The position numbers and the translations under genes were made by a program. From IMG/VR virus record IMGVR_UViG_3300046520_000116, positions 1-49,374 of that record: a stretch of 49,374 nt of DNA; one strand, written 5' to 3'. Each line of letters begins with the position of its first letter. Position 1 is the stretch's first letter. This document shows, in pieces, positions 8,101-15,581 of this stretch. A model generated the notes under the pieces. The model ran no database searches. It worked only from the letters and a program-made list of their open reading frames with translations, and was not told the DNA's origin. The DNA is from a virus.

Positions 8101-9490
8101 TGCGGCAACTTTGGCTGGTACTGCAAAGACCAAGGCAGAAACTGCGCAGGCAGGCGTTGATGGCCTAGTCACTGCGCTCGCAAATACAAACTCTGAAGTA
8201 TCGTCAGTCAACACCAAGGCCGAAAACGCCCAGGCTACTGCAAGCGAAGCATACGACAAGGCGGTGGCTCTAGAAGCTGGTGGCGGCGGTGGTGGATCTG
8301 GCGGTGGCCTGTCCTTGGGCGACGTGATTGCCAAGGTATCTGGCTCGTACACCGACTTTATCGAGTGCAATGGCGCGTACCTGCCGAACTCGGATGCTCC
8401 GGCTCTGGCTTCGCTGATCAACGCTGTTGCGCCGATGACGTACACCGGCTACCTGGCGAGCTCTGTGCCACGCAAAACGCTTGGCGCAGGCGAGATCTAC
8501 GACGCTCAGTACCACAAAGGATATCTCTTTGTCCTGAGCTCTTTGGCAAACCAGCTGACTGTTTACGACTCGTCGTACACGCTCGTTTACTCCTACGCCT
8601 TCAACGTCGGCCACAAGCACTTGACCGTCTCGGATAACGCGGTATACATCGCTAACTCCAACCGTGACGTGTACGTGATCTCCGTTGCTGCAGGCGTCTT
8701 TAAAAACAACTACGCAGGCTTTGCTACACAGTCGTCCAACGGTGGTATGTCTGTTGTGTCGATCAGCGCAACCGAAGACTACATCGCGACCGTTTCGATT
8801 CGTCGGATCATCAACCCGGTGACGAATGCCAACCGTTTTGCTGGTGACCAGTTCATCACATCTTACGGCAACTTCGTGACGGACGACTGTGGATCATCGG
8901 TAGTCAAAACCGAAGATGGCCGATTCTTTGGCTCAACCACCATCAACGGCAACACGGCCACGAGCGGTATTTATGAGTTGTTCTTCAACGTTTCTGGTGC
9001 GCTGACTTCCTACAAGCTGATTTGTTTGTCCCCAACGGTCTTCGACGTAATTCGCGTGGCCGGCAAGAACATTTACTTCGGCGGCGCCGGCATCCAGTAC
9101 CGCTACAACGTGGAATCGAAGACACTTTACGATATCAAAGCGCCTGCTTTTTACTACCAGTCGGCTGTGAAGACGTTCACTGCGTGCTACAAAAACGTCA
9201 TCTACATCAACGGTTTGTCCCAGACCGCTGCTAACTTTGGCGCGATTTCGTTTGACTACGGCGAGACGTTCACTTACTTGCCGACGTTCAACACGAAGAT
9301 GAACACTGTAGCTATCAACTCAGTGAACAATACTCTGCTGTTCCTTGGCGACATCGGAACTGTTGGATCTGCAGATGCGTCGAGCGGCAACACTGAAATC
9401 CATCAGCTGACGCTGGTTGACGGCGCTCACTTTAAGGCCCCAAGACTCACTGGTGCACCGGACGGATATCGCTACTATGTCAAAAAATAA
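5129..9490 (+). CDS. Large tail fibre with knob repeats and collar
   Basis: A 1,453-residue receptor-binding fibre. Residues 1-110 form a beta domain with the virion-attachment look. Residues about 130-345 are an Ala-rich trimeric coiled coil built from SETNAKESE/ASEVNAK-type repeats. Two similar modules follow at about 525-620 and 880-975 (both contain GAFGLGG and a W at the end), resembling pyocin-knob modules. A Gly/Ser linker lies near residue 1050. A collar-like motif (ECNGAYLP, about 1078) precedes a repeated beta region that could be a propeller, and the protein ends FKAPRLTG as collar domains do. The start follows GAGG. It overlaps the chaperone gene after it. Confidence 0.85.
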   Translation: MLKTTTVKVRVTTPTGELVVGAAVQARLQNFGIDHIEGLLDRSRINATTGIDGIATLHLWPNMEGTTDVQYRITARNADGSKLVDEQVSVPETDSVVWFHDILMLPPPSAKPYDEAAIEIIIQNRVESAASAAAAKVSETNAKESETNAKSSELISVGIAEDMEALYGDANDIHQAADESKAAAAAALVSETNAKESEVNAAESEVNAKASEVASGLSETNSKASEVATIAAAQEILSLYDDVAGIHADAIASAASAAEASQSEVNAKASELNAKDSEDAALAASLAAKDSEVKAKASETAAGLSETAAAGSATDAEASADAAAVSAAAALVSEQNAKASELATKDIYDQVGEESAGVIDAISAATAAANAANAAAGVANSGAIAAYNAADEATAALIANQAALDTATARSIAASNDAASAQTTANDAHGVADAATTQAAQARADVQVMQGKIDALPTDFASPEEVADMKLDVADLKATVQEANLTDLTFSTFGKSVVAGANAAAVVDLLELGTAALADIQSGAYDVALQKLMATGAFGLGGYLGTYGAMDSAMTGFYTVSATDAPASGTHDYHVINLAGTDSVTQLWFSTGANVKLYARHGARVSDSTSWSTFVPMSGGGGSSADIEVLETAVAALESAMTSVTNTANNAATDIQALKTSVGTVNVVALKATADATKVTADEAAADIAEMRDSGGLSQDVRVNDITPFGWSVAKAVDADAAKVLLEIAEQTGEFALKADFDQVAIRVGATENAVSNAQTSATNAGTAAANAQASADDAQATADATAALFADSNVNALRTQVNSLDTNVDTLTIRVNHLDGDGAIDVADLDAKVDSITELGWSIVQALTAGDIKTALALGTAASAAVQTSATDKTAGALLKVGAFGLGGGAIPVTDLGSLTLENGIYSISNVTATTPAKLPMGATAAEYVVLHMGRTNNIFVQVAITVSLATPKLFFRKVSGISAGDASDWIEPGSAGNSELAQMQADIISAATLAGTAKTKAETAQAGVDGLVTALANTNSEVSSVNTKAENAQATASEAYDKAVALEAGGGGGGSGGGLSLGDVIAKVSGSYTDFIECNGAYLPNSDAPALASLINAVAPMTYTGYLASSVPRKTLGAGEIYDAQYHKGYLFVLSSLANQLTVYDSSYTLVYSYAFNVGHKHLTVSDNAVYIANSNRDVYVISVAAGVFKNNYAGFATQSSNGGMSVVSISATEDYIATVSIRRIINPVTNANRFAGDQFITSYGNFVTDDCGSSVVKTEDGRFFGSTTINGNTATSGIYELFFNVSGALTSYKLICLSPTVFDVIRVAGKNIYFGGAGIQYRYNVESKTLYDIKAPAFYYQSAVKTFTACYKNVIYINGLSQTAANFGAISFDYGETFTYLPTFNTKMNTVAINSVNNTLLFLGDIGTVGSADASSGNTEIHQLTLVDGAHFKAPRLTGAPDGYRYYVKK

Positions 9491-9869
9491 GCTGCATTTT
9501 AACGATCAGGGCTTCGTGTACGGCTTCGGAAATATCGAGGCCAGCACTAACTTTATTGAGATCGAGGACTACGAGTCGGCCCTGGCCGCTTTCAGCGAAG
9601 GTAAATGCTTGAAGGTCGTGGCCGGAGAGTTGGTCATAAGTGACTCTCGTGAGGAAAGGCTCAGGTCGATCAGGGAAGTGAGGGATATCCTTCTCCTCGA
9701 ATCCGACAAACTCCGCCTGAAACTCGCAGACTTTGAGCTTATCAGTGGTACACAATACGCTCAGGATCGCTTGAGACTCGCGCTTTACCGGCAGGGGCTG
9801 CGCGATATAACTCTACAGGATCCATTCACCGCAGAATGGCCTGTTCTGGAACCTGGCCCGGCCTGGTAA
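9477..9869 (+). CDS. Tail fibre assembly chaperone-like protein
   Basis: A 130-residue protein starting 14 bases inside the end of the fibre gene, the usual place for a fibre chaperone. The C-terminal pattern (helix RLRLALYRQGLRDI, then DPFTAEWPVLEPGP) is typical of Caudo_TAP/DUF4376-type assembly proteins, which help trimerise the fibre tip. An upstream in-frame start at 9417 lies deep in the fibre gene and is unlikely. A hairpin terminator at 9890 follows. Confidence 0.75.
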   Translation: MSKNKLHFNDQGFVYGFGNIEASTNFIEIEDYESALAAFSEGKCLKVVAGELVISDSREERLRSIREVRDILLLESDKLRLKLADFELISGTQYAQDRLRLALYRQGLRDITLQDPFTAEWPVLEPGPAW

Positions 9870-9889
9870 TAGCGATCAATTGACTGAAT

Positions 9890-9915
9890 TGCCCATGGAA
9901 ACATGGGCATTTAAA
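9890..9915 (+). terminator. Hairpin after fibre chaperone
   Basis: TGCCCATG, loop GAAA, CATGGGCA (9890-9909), then TTTAAA. A compact 8-bp stem between the chaperone gene and the next start. It makes an upstream start at 9880 for the next gene unlikely. Confidence 0.6.
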
Positions 9916-9936
9916 CGGTTTGAGGGCAAACATTTC

Positions 9937-11556
9937 ATGAAAATTGTATTCGCGGGCTTTAAAGGCGAATTGCCGATAATTGACTCACGCCTGCTGCCGG
10001 ATACCGCCGCTCAAGCTGCGAAAAACGTGTACCTGCGCCATGGCACTTTGAAGCCTGAACATGACACTGCGCCGATCCCAGGCACACCTGTAGTCAACGG
10101 CCCGTCCTCGATCTATCGCTACGCCAAAGGTAACTCTGGCCTTGGATACTGGATGGTCTGGTCTGGCGGAAAACGCGTGCACGCGGTCAAGTCGATCCTT
10201 GCAAATGACCAATGGGACAGGATCTACTGGACTGGCGATGGGGCTCCGAAAATGGGCAGCATCAGTCAGGTAACAGCCGGTGCAGGCCCGTACCCAAGCG
10301 CTTCATTCATGCTAGGTGTACCAGCTCCAGAAAGCGCCCCGGTCGTGATCACGCCAGGAGACCGCGTCGAGGAATTGTCGTGGCCGACGACCGCCTTGAT
10401 GGCCAGTTACGTCGTGACGTGCATCACTCGGTACGGTGAGGAAAGTGCGCCATCCATGCCGTCCTTGCCGATCATTCGCTGGGACATGGTCGGTGACGCA
10501 CCGCAGAACGGCGACGTTGAAGTCAACCTGCCTGGTGTTCCAAGCGGAAGCCACGACATCGTGGCAAAACGTATCTACAGGGCAGAGACATCCGGTATCT
10601 TTCAGATCGTCGGTGAAGTGCCTGTGGCCCAAGGCCTGTTTGTGGACAAAGTCCTCAGCGACTCTCTCGGCAGCTCGCTACCGTCATCCGAGTGGGATAT
10701 GCCAGATCCTCGTCTGTCCAACCTGACTGAGATGCCGGGTGGCTTCCTGGCTGGCTTTTTCGAGAACACGCTGTGTTTCAGCGAGGCCTATTACCCACAC
10801 GCCTGGCCGGTCTCGTATCAGCTGACTTTCTCCGACGACATCATCGGTATTGCTGCCGTGGCCAACGGTCTTGTTGTTGCAACCAAAGGCAGGCCTCACT
10901 TGATCACGGGCTCGTCGCCGGCTGCGATGGCGGACATGCTGCTCGAGGAAGATCAGCCATGCGTCTCCAGCAGGTCGGTTGTGGACATGGGTTCGTATGC
11001 CATCTATGCGTCACCTGAAGGCCTTGTGGCCATCGGCGGTGCAGAAGCACAGGTCATTACGGCAACGACGATATCGAAGGATCAATGGCAAGCGCTGAAG
11101 CCCGAGACAATTCACGCCTATCGTTATGAAAACCGCTACCTTGGCTTCTACGAGGGTGGGTCATTCTCATTCACCGCAGCCGATGGTTTCGAGTTCTACG
11201 ATGTTACGGCAAGTGGAGGCTACTTTGACTTCGACAGTCACCAGCTTTGCGTAATCCAGGGCAACCAGATCAACGCCTGGCAGAAGGGCCCGGTCATGCC
11301 GATGCGCTGGCGGTCAAAGATCCACGAGATTCCTGGTGCGAGCTTTACCTGTGGCAAGGTTATCGCCAAGGGGTATCCAGTCACGCTACGCTTGTTTGCA
11401 GATGGCGAAACAGCGCTTGAGATGGAAGTGCCGAGTCGCAACCTGTTCCGGTTGCCAGCAGGTTATGCAGGCGCAAGGGATTGGGAAGTCGAGGTGGCTG
11501 GCACTTACGAGATTCAGTCGATTCAGATCTCGTCGTCTCCGACAGAAATAGTTTGA
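9937..11556 (+). CDS. Tail nozzle-like structural protein
   Basis: A 539-residue beta-rich protein with no membrane segment. The N-terminus (KGELPIIDSRLLPDTAAQAAKNVYL) and the repeated strand-turn patterns (RIYWTGDGAPKMGS; TCITRYGEESAPS; RIYRAETSG; GYWMVWSGGKR) match podovirus nozzle or tail tubular B-type propeller proteins that extend the adaptor ring. The ATG at 9937 follows a GAGGG stretch and avoids the hairpin at 9890. It is probably a multimeric part of the short tail. The main alternative is another beta-propeller virion protein. Confidence 0.65.
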   Translation: MKIVFAGFKGELPIIDSRLLPDTAAQAAKNVYLRHGTLKPEHDTAPIPGTPVVNGPSSIYRYAKGNSGLGYWMVWSGGKRVHAVKSILANDQWDRIYWTGDGAPKMGSISQVTAGAGPYPSASFMLGVPAPESAPVVITPGDRVEELSWPTTALMASYVVTCITRYGEESAPSMPSLPIIRWDMVGDAPQNGDVEVNLPGVPSGSHDIVAKRIYRAETSGIFQIVGEVPVAQGLFVDKVLSDSLGSSLPSSEWDMPDPRLSNLTEMPGGFLAGFFENTLCFSEAYYPHAWPVSYQLTFSDDIIGIAAVANGLVVATKGRPHLITGSSPAAMADMLLEEDQPCVSSRSVVDMGSYAIYASPEGLVAIGGAEAQVITATTISKDQWQALKPETIHAYRYENRYLGFYEGGSFSFTAADGFEFYDVTASGGYFDFDSHQLCVIQGNQINAWQKGPVMPMRWRSKIHEIPGASFTCGKVIAKGYPVTLRLFADGETALEMEVPSRNLFRLPAGYAGARDWEVEVAGTYEIQSIQISSSPTEIV

Positions 11557-11584
11557 TGTAAATTGCCACCAGCCGGGAGGCTCA

Positions 11585-12664
11585 ATGGCCAACAGACGTA
11601 AGACATTGCCAGCAGCGGCAGCGAATGTTCCGCCATCGATGCGGCCATTGCTCGCAGCTATGACCGAAATCCTCGAAACCGGGGAGGGCGTGCGTGGCGA
11701 CAAGCTCGACCGCAAATTGACCCTGCGTGACATGGTCGATGGAGGGCTGGCCAGGTTCCGCATCCCAGGCAACCCAGAGTCAGGGCTGACGCCAAGCGAA
11801 GGCCCAAAGGACATGAGCTCGCCTCCTGGCCCTAAGGGTTTTTACGCTATCGGCGCATTCTACGGCACCGTGACGCTTGGCTGGGATTCGCCTTACGACA
11901 TGTACCGGAACCATGCCAACACGAACATCTATCGTTCGCTGGTGGACAACTTCGCCAATGCCGAAATCATCGGCAAAGACACCGGCATGGCGTACACCGA
12001 CAAAATCCGCAATGACGTGATCAACAGCGACGGCAACGTCGGCTACTACTACTGGATCACGTTCTCGTCTGCCAGTGGCATCGAGGGCCCTCCGAACTCG
12101 CTGAATGGCACGTATGCCAAGCCGATCCAGGACATCAAGTACATCATTGAAGAGCTGAGCAAGAACTTTGCTGACAGGCCTGCAACGATTGGCGCTCCTG
12201 GCGAAACGGTGATCATCAACGCAGAGCGATTTGCGGTCAAAGTCGGGGAGGGCAGTGAGGCTGTTTATCCGCTGATTATCGACGAGGTGAACGGCGTCCC
12301 TACGGTCGTCATGAACACGGTATTGATCCGTGAGGCGTCGATCCAGGAAGGCCAGCTAGGCCCGATTACCATCGGTAAGTTATTCGACTCCGAAGGTAAC
12401 CCGATCACAGCCATCAACGGACTGCTGCGGGCTGACATGATCGACGTCGACAACCTTCGGGTTGTTGATGCCAACATCAGCGGCACCATCAAGTCGACCG
12501 CTCTGGATGCCGCTGGACGGCCACGGTGGATCCTCGACAAGAACGGTGGTCTGTCGCTCAACGGCGCCGGCTCCGGTGGCTCAATGGTGGTGCAGGACAA
12601 CGTGATTAAGGTTTACGACGGCGCCGGTCGGCTGCGAGTGCAAATTGGAGATCTGAACGCATGA
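11585..12664 (+). CDS. Tail tip protein, gpJ C-terminal-like
   Basis: A 359-residue protein resembling the C-terminal third of lambda gpJ-type central fibre proteins: a strand segment ETVIINAERFAVKVGEG (as in DUF1983), then ADMIDVDNLRVVDANISGTIKST, then a closing beta domain. The N-terminal part contains an FN3-like stretch (YAIGAFYGTVTLGWDSP). gpJ itself is over 1,000 residues, so this is a much reduced form mounted on a podovirus-like tail. A good GGAGG precedes the start. The stop overlaps the next start. Confidence 0.68.
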   Translation: MANRRKTLPAAAANVPPSMRPLLAAMTEILETGEGVRGDKLDRKLTLRDMVDGGLARFRIPGNPESGLTPSEGPKDMSSPPGPKGFYAIGAFYGTVTLGWDSPYDMYRNHANTNIYRSLVDNFANAEIIGKDTGMAYTDKIRNDVINSDGNVGYYYWITFSSASGIEGPPNSLNGTYAKPIQDIKYIIEELSKNFADRPATIGAPGETVIINAERFAVKVGEGSEAVYPLIIDEVNGVPTVVMNTVLIREASIQEGQLGPITIGKLFDSEGNPITAINGLLRADMIDVDNLRVVDANISGTIKSTALDAAGRPRWILDKNGGLSLNGAGSGGSMVVQDNVIKVYDGAGRLRVQIGDLNA

Positions 12665-12957
12665 GCTGGGGAATGCGGATTTGGGACAGAAACGGGAAGA
12701 TCGTTTTTGATACGACTTCTCGAATTGGTCGCATCATCGGGTACGTCGATACCGGTGAAGTCAATGGTGAGATCACTGACCTTCGACTTACCCTTGGTGA
12801 GCCATTTTTCGTGGCCTCACCTATCGAATTCCTTGGCTTTGAGTATTACATGCCACGTATCGTAATCACCGGCAGTACGTTGTCCTGGGCATTCACCAAG
12901 GAGGTTTCGCCGTACAATCTACCGGTTCCTTCGCGCATCATGTACGGGACGTTTTAA
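12661..12957 (+). CDS. Small J-associated tail protein
   Basis: A 98-residue protein opening MSWGMRIWDRNGKIVFDT, a pattern recurrent in small proteins encoded right after gpJ-like genes in Pseudomonas and Burkholderia phages. It is beta-rich and probably sits at the tail tip or on a fibre. It overlaps the J-like gene by 4 bases and abuts the next gene, so the three form one translational unit. Confidence 0.66.
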   Translation: MSWGMRIWDRNGKIVFDTTSRIGRIIGYVDTGEVNGEITDLRLTLGEPFFVASPIEFLGFEYYMPRIVITGSTLSWAFTKEVSPYNLPVPSRIMYGTF

Positions 12958-13713
12958 ATGACATTTGGCGCCAAATTTTATCATGAAGACGGATATCTCC
13001 AGCTCGACGCAGACAGCGAGCCGGCAGAGTTGATTTCCTTCGGCTATGTAAACACGCAAGCTGAATACATCGGTAACGTGGATACAGGGTATCTTGGCTA
13101 TGTGGCACATAACCCAGAATACGCATGGGACATTCACCATCCTCTTTATATCCCTGACAACTTAACAGTCAGGGATGAGGCACCAATGGTCTTTTGCAGC
13201 TGCGATGTGCCAGTTGGGATTATCCAAGTCAAGGATGATGGAACCGGCATGAAAAAGATCGGGTTCATCACAAACACACCAACCAAAGTCAATTTCTGGA
13301 TTTTTGGCAAGAAAAAGCCGTCGTACGTTAAGCCCGACTGGGGAATGGTGATTTACCGGGAAGATGGAACGGTTGGCTGGACATCCGAGCAAAAGACGCT
13401 AAAGGTCGTATCATCCTCCGTGACGCAAAAAGACGAGCCAATCACCCTCACGCCAGGTCGGAAGTATGCGGTAGCAACATCGAATGCATCGGTTTTTATG
13501 AGTATTGGCCCGCGAATCCAGGATAGCGAGAAGCGTGCGGATTACATGTGGATCCCCGGAATGAAGGTGATCGACAATGTGGTAATTCCGACGCCGGTAA
13601 AATGGGCAGCACTCCAGGTTGGACGGAAAGACGAGTACGTTTTCCCAAAGGTGCTTGATTGGCCCAACACAGTTGCGACCATTATTGATGTGACCGAATT
13701 CGGCGGTTTCTGA
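12958..13713 (+). CDS. J-associated tail protein
   Basis: A 251-residue beta-rich protein beginning MTFGAKFYHEDGYLQLD, similar in style to the preceding small protein. It starts one base after the previous stop codon. There is no membrane segment and no enzymatic motif. It likely completes the tail-tip assembly with the two genes before it. No function beyond virion structure can be supported. Confidence 0.64.
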   Translation: MTFGAKFYHEDGYLQLDADSEPAELISFGYVNTQAEYIGNVDTGYLGYVAHNPEYAWDIHHPLYIPDNLTVRDEAPMVFCSCDVPVGIIQVKDDGTGMKKIGFITNTPTKVNFWIFGKKKPSYVKPDWGMVIYREDGTVGWTSEQKTLKVVSSSVTQKDEPITLTPGRKYAVATSNASVFMSIGPRIQDSEKRADYMWIPGMKVIDNVVIPTPVKWAALQVGRKDEYVFPKVLDWPNTVATIIDVTEFGGF

Positions 13714-13717
13714 TACT

Positions 13718-13740
13718 ATTGACATATATTGTCGGGAGAC
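13718..13740 (+). promoter_or_regulatory. TTGACATATATTGTC element before internal-protein genes
   Basis: GACATATATTGTC (13721-13733) has GACA/TGTC inverted ends and starts with a consensus -35 hexamer (TTGACA at 13719). It sits just before the RBS (GGGAG) of the gene at 13748. A 13-base match (TTGACATATATTG) occurs at 30928. No good -10 fits before the gene, so an operator role is as likely as a promoter. Confidence 0.3.
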
Positions 13741-13747
13741 AACATAG

Positions 13748-14206
13748 ATGCCACAGCCAGACGAAAGGGCGTTCCTTCAACACGTCCTGCGGAACAATGC
13801 ACCTGCAATCCTTTTTTGCGAGCTGCTGTTCCAAATCTCACAGACCCTGGATGACCTGATTGACAAAGACCGCGAGGTCTCTGACAACGAAATCTATCGG
13901 GCATTTTTCCAGTCGCTCATCGATCTTCCGGCCAACGGATTCTATCGAGCCAACGAGCTGTTTTTGCGACCAATGATGGCCTCCGCGCTTCAGGATTGGC
14001 GTGACGCCACGACCCTTGAAAAGCAGGACTATCACGGCAAAACCATTGCATTCGTCTTGCGCGATCAGCTCACAAGCCTGGTTGTCCAGGTGGCAGGGCT
14101 GGTGGGTGGATTTGACTGGATGCAGTCCGTATCGGCTGACATTCGCCGGCATTTCCACGAAGACCAACTGAACGATTACGTACGTGACCTAGGGGTGGCG
14201 CAATGA
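13748..14206 (+). CDS. Virion-associated protein, first of ejection block
   Basis: A 152-residue helical protein with no membrane segment. The end (SADIRRHFHEDQLNDYVRDLG) and its place before a run of Ala/Gln-rich internal proteins suggest a small core or ejection-complex component. The start has GGGAG at 13734. It overlaps the next gene by 4 bases. Function is inferred from position. Confidence 0.62.
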   Translation: MPQPDERAFLQHVLRNNAPAILFCELLFQISQTLDDLIDKDREVSDNEIYRAFFQSLIDLPANGFYRANELFLRPMMASALQDWRDATTLEKQDYHGKTIAFVLRDQLTSLVVQVAGLVGGFDWMQSVSADIRRHFHEDQLNDYVRDLGVAQ

Positions 14207-14892
14207 GCGGCGGTGGCGGCGATGCAGAAGTAAAAGACACTCCAGAGCAACGGTATGCTGCGCAGGTAGCTGCCGAAAAGTGGAACTACGCCCAGCAGGC
14301 ATTGGCGCCGCTGGAAAACAAGTACATGGAGGACGTCGACAAGATCGACTCCGCAGAAAACTCTGCGTACTTGCGTGGCGTTACTAACCAGGCGTCTCAG
14401 CAGAACCTGAGCAAGGGCCTATCCCAAGTTGACGGACAGCTCGCCCAGGGCGGCATTAATCCGAACTCTGGACGATTTGTTGCGACCCAAGGCGACTTCA
14501 CTGAGCAGCAAGCTGCGCAGGGCGGCGAGACCATGGGTCGGGCAGCGTTTCAGCAGGAAGCGGAGAAGATCAAAGGTCTGCAGAACGTTGTAGCAATCGG
14601 TTCCGGCCAGTCGACCAGTGCCCAGAATGGACTGAACGACATTGCGTCCGCGTCCGCTGCTGATGCCAGGGCTGATGAGACCAGCAACTACAACCGCAGG
14701 TCTGCCAACCTCCAGTTGCTTGGGTCTATTGCGGGTGCTGCGACAAGTGTCGGCATGAATGCCTACCAGAGCGGCGCCTTCAACGCAGCTCCAGCAGCCG
14801 CAGCAACTCCAGTCACCAATGGCCTGTCGAGCTTCAGTAACGGCTACGGGATCAACAACGGCAGCACCAACGGCCTGAAATACGGAGCATAA
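14203..14892 (+). CDS. Internal virion (ejection) protein
   Basis: A 229-residue Ala/Gln/Asn-rich helical protein with a hydrophobic segment near residues 168-185 (LLGSIAGAATSVGMNAY). This composition and size match T7 gp14/P22 gp7-type proteins that leave the virion and help form a channel across the envelope. It overlaps the previous gene (ATGA) and lies 3 bases before the next. The exact homologue is not recognised. Confidence 0.65.
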   Translation: MSGGGGDAEVKDTPEQRYAAQVAAEKWNYAQQALAPLENKYMEDVDKIDSAENSAYLRGVTNQASQQNLSKGLSQVDGQLAQGGINPNSGRFVATQGDFTEQQAAQGGETMGRAAFQQEAEKIKGLQNVVAIGSGQSTSAQNGLNDIASASAADARADETSNYNRRSANLQLLGSIAGAATSVGMNAYQSGAFNAAPAAAATPVTNGLSSFSNGYGINNGSTNGLKYGA

Positions 14893-14895
14893 AAC

Positions 14896-15318
14896 ATGGC
14901 ATTTTACGTTGATCCGGGCGCTGCATTTGCTGGCGACCAAGGCGCATCCACCGTTAACGGTCAGTTGCAGCGCTCTCAGTGGGAAGACTGGAAAGCCCGC
15001 TTCCAGCCCAAGATTTCTGAGCTGGCCAGGATCGCCGAAAACCCTACGTTTACGACTGAGCAGGGCACCGATGCGGCTGCCGCTGTGAATACCTCGTATC
15101 AGAACAGCCAAGCCAACCTGGCCACCCAGCGTAAGGGTATGGGTCTGCAGCTGACGCCTGCCCAGCAAGCGGCTGAGCAAAGAAAAATGGCGATTGGTAA
15201 TGCTGCCGATGGCGTCACGGCATACAACTCAGCGAAGATTGCAGCTAAGGATCTTCAAAGCCAGATCATGGCTGGCAGCGGCGGACTCACAACCATGCCA
15301 GGAACAGGAGCGCAATAA
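14896..15318 (+). CDS. Internal virion protein candidate
   Basis: A 140-residue protein rich in Ala, Gln and Asn, with helices in its C-terminal half (QLTPAQQAAEQRKMA). It has no membrane segment. Coupled to the next gene through TAATG at 15316-15320. It sits inside the ejection-protein block and is likely packaged in the virion. Confidence 0.6.
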   Translation: MAFYVDPGAAFAGDQGASTVNGQLQRSQWEDWKARFQPKISELARIAENPTFTTEQGTDAAAAVNTSYQNSQANLATQRKGMGLQLTPAQQAAEQRKMAIGNAADGVTAYNSAKIAAKDLQSQIMAGSGGLTTMPGTGAQ

Positions 15319-15569
15319 TGGGTTACGGACTGATTGGTCTCAAAAATCAAATGCAAGGCGAAGCCGCAGCTGGCATCCAAAGCCTGGCGAATCAGCAGCA
15401 GCAAAACAAGCTGCTCGTGGATCAGCAAAACGAAGCGGCCAAGTCGCAGAAAAAGCAATCCCAGGTCGGCATGGCCACGTCGGGTGCAATGATGGGGTTC
15501 ATGGTCGGTGGCCCTGTAGGTGCTGCCGTAGGCGGTGTCGCAGGCTTGCTCGCTGGCTCATTCATGTAA
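15318..15569 (+). CDS. Small glycine-zipper membrane protein
   Basis: An 83-residue protein with a Gln/Asn-rich helical first half and a C-terminal glycine zipper (residues about 50-80: ATSGAMMGFMVGGPVGAAVGG). Such G-x-x-x-G segments insert in membranes and self-associate. Among ejection proteins this points to a pore or channel component used during DNA entry. The start overlaps the stop of the gene before it. Confidence 0.65.
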   Translation: MGYGLIGLKNQMQGEAAAGIQSLANQQQQNKLLVDQQNEAAKSQKKQSQVGMATSGAMMGFMVGGPVGAAVGGVAGLLAGSFM

Positions 15570-15581
15570 TTTGGAGGCAAA

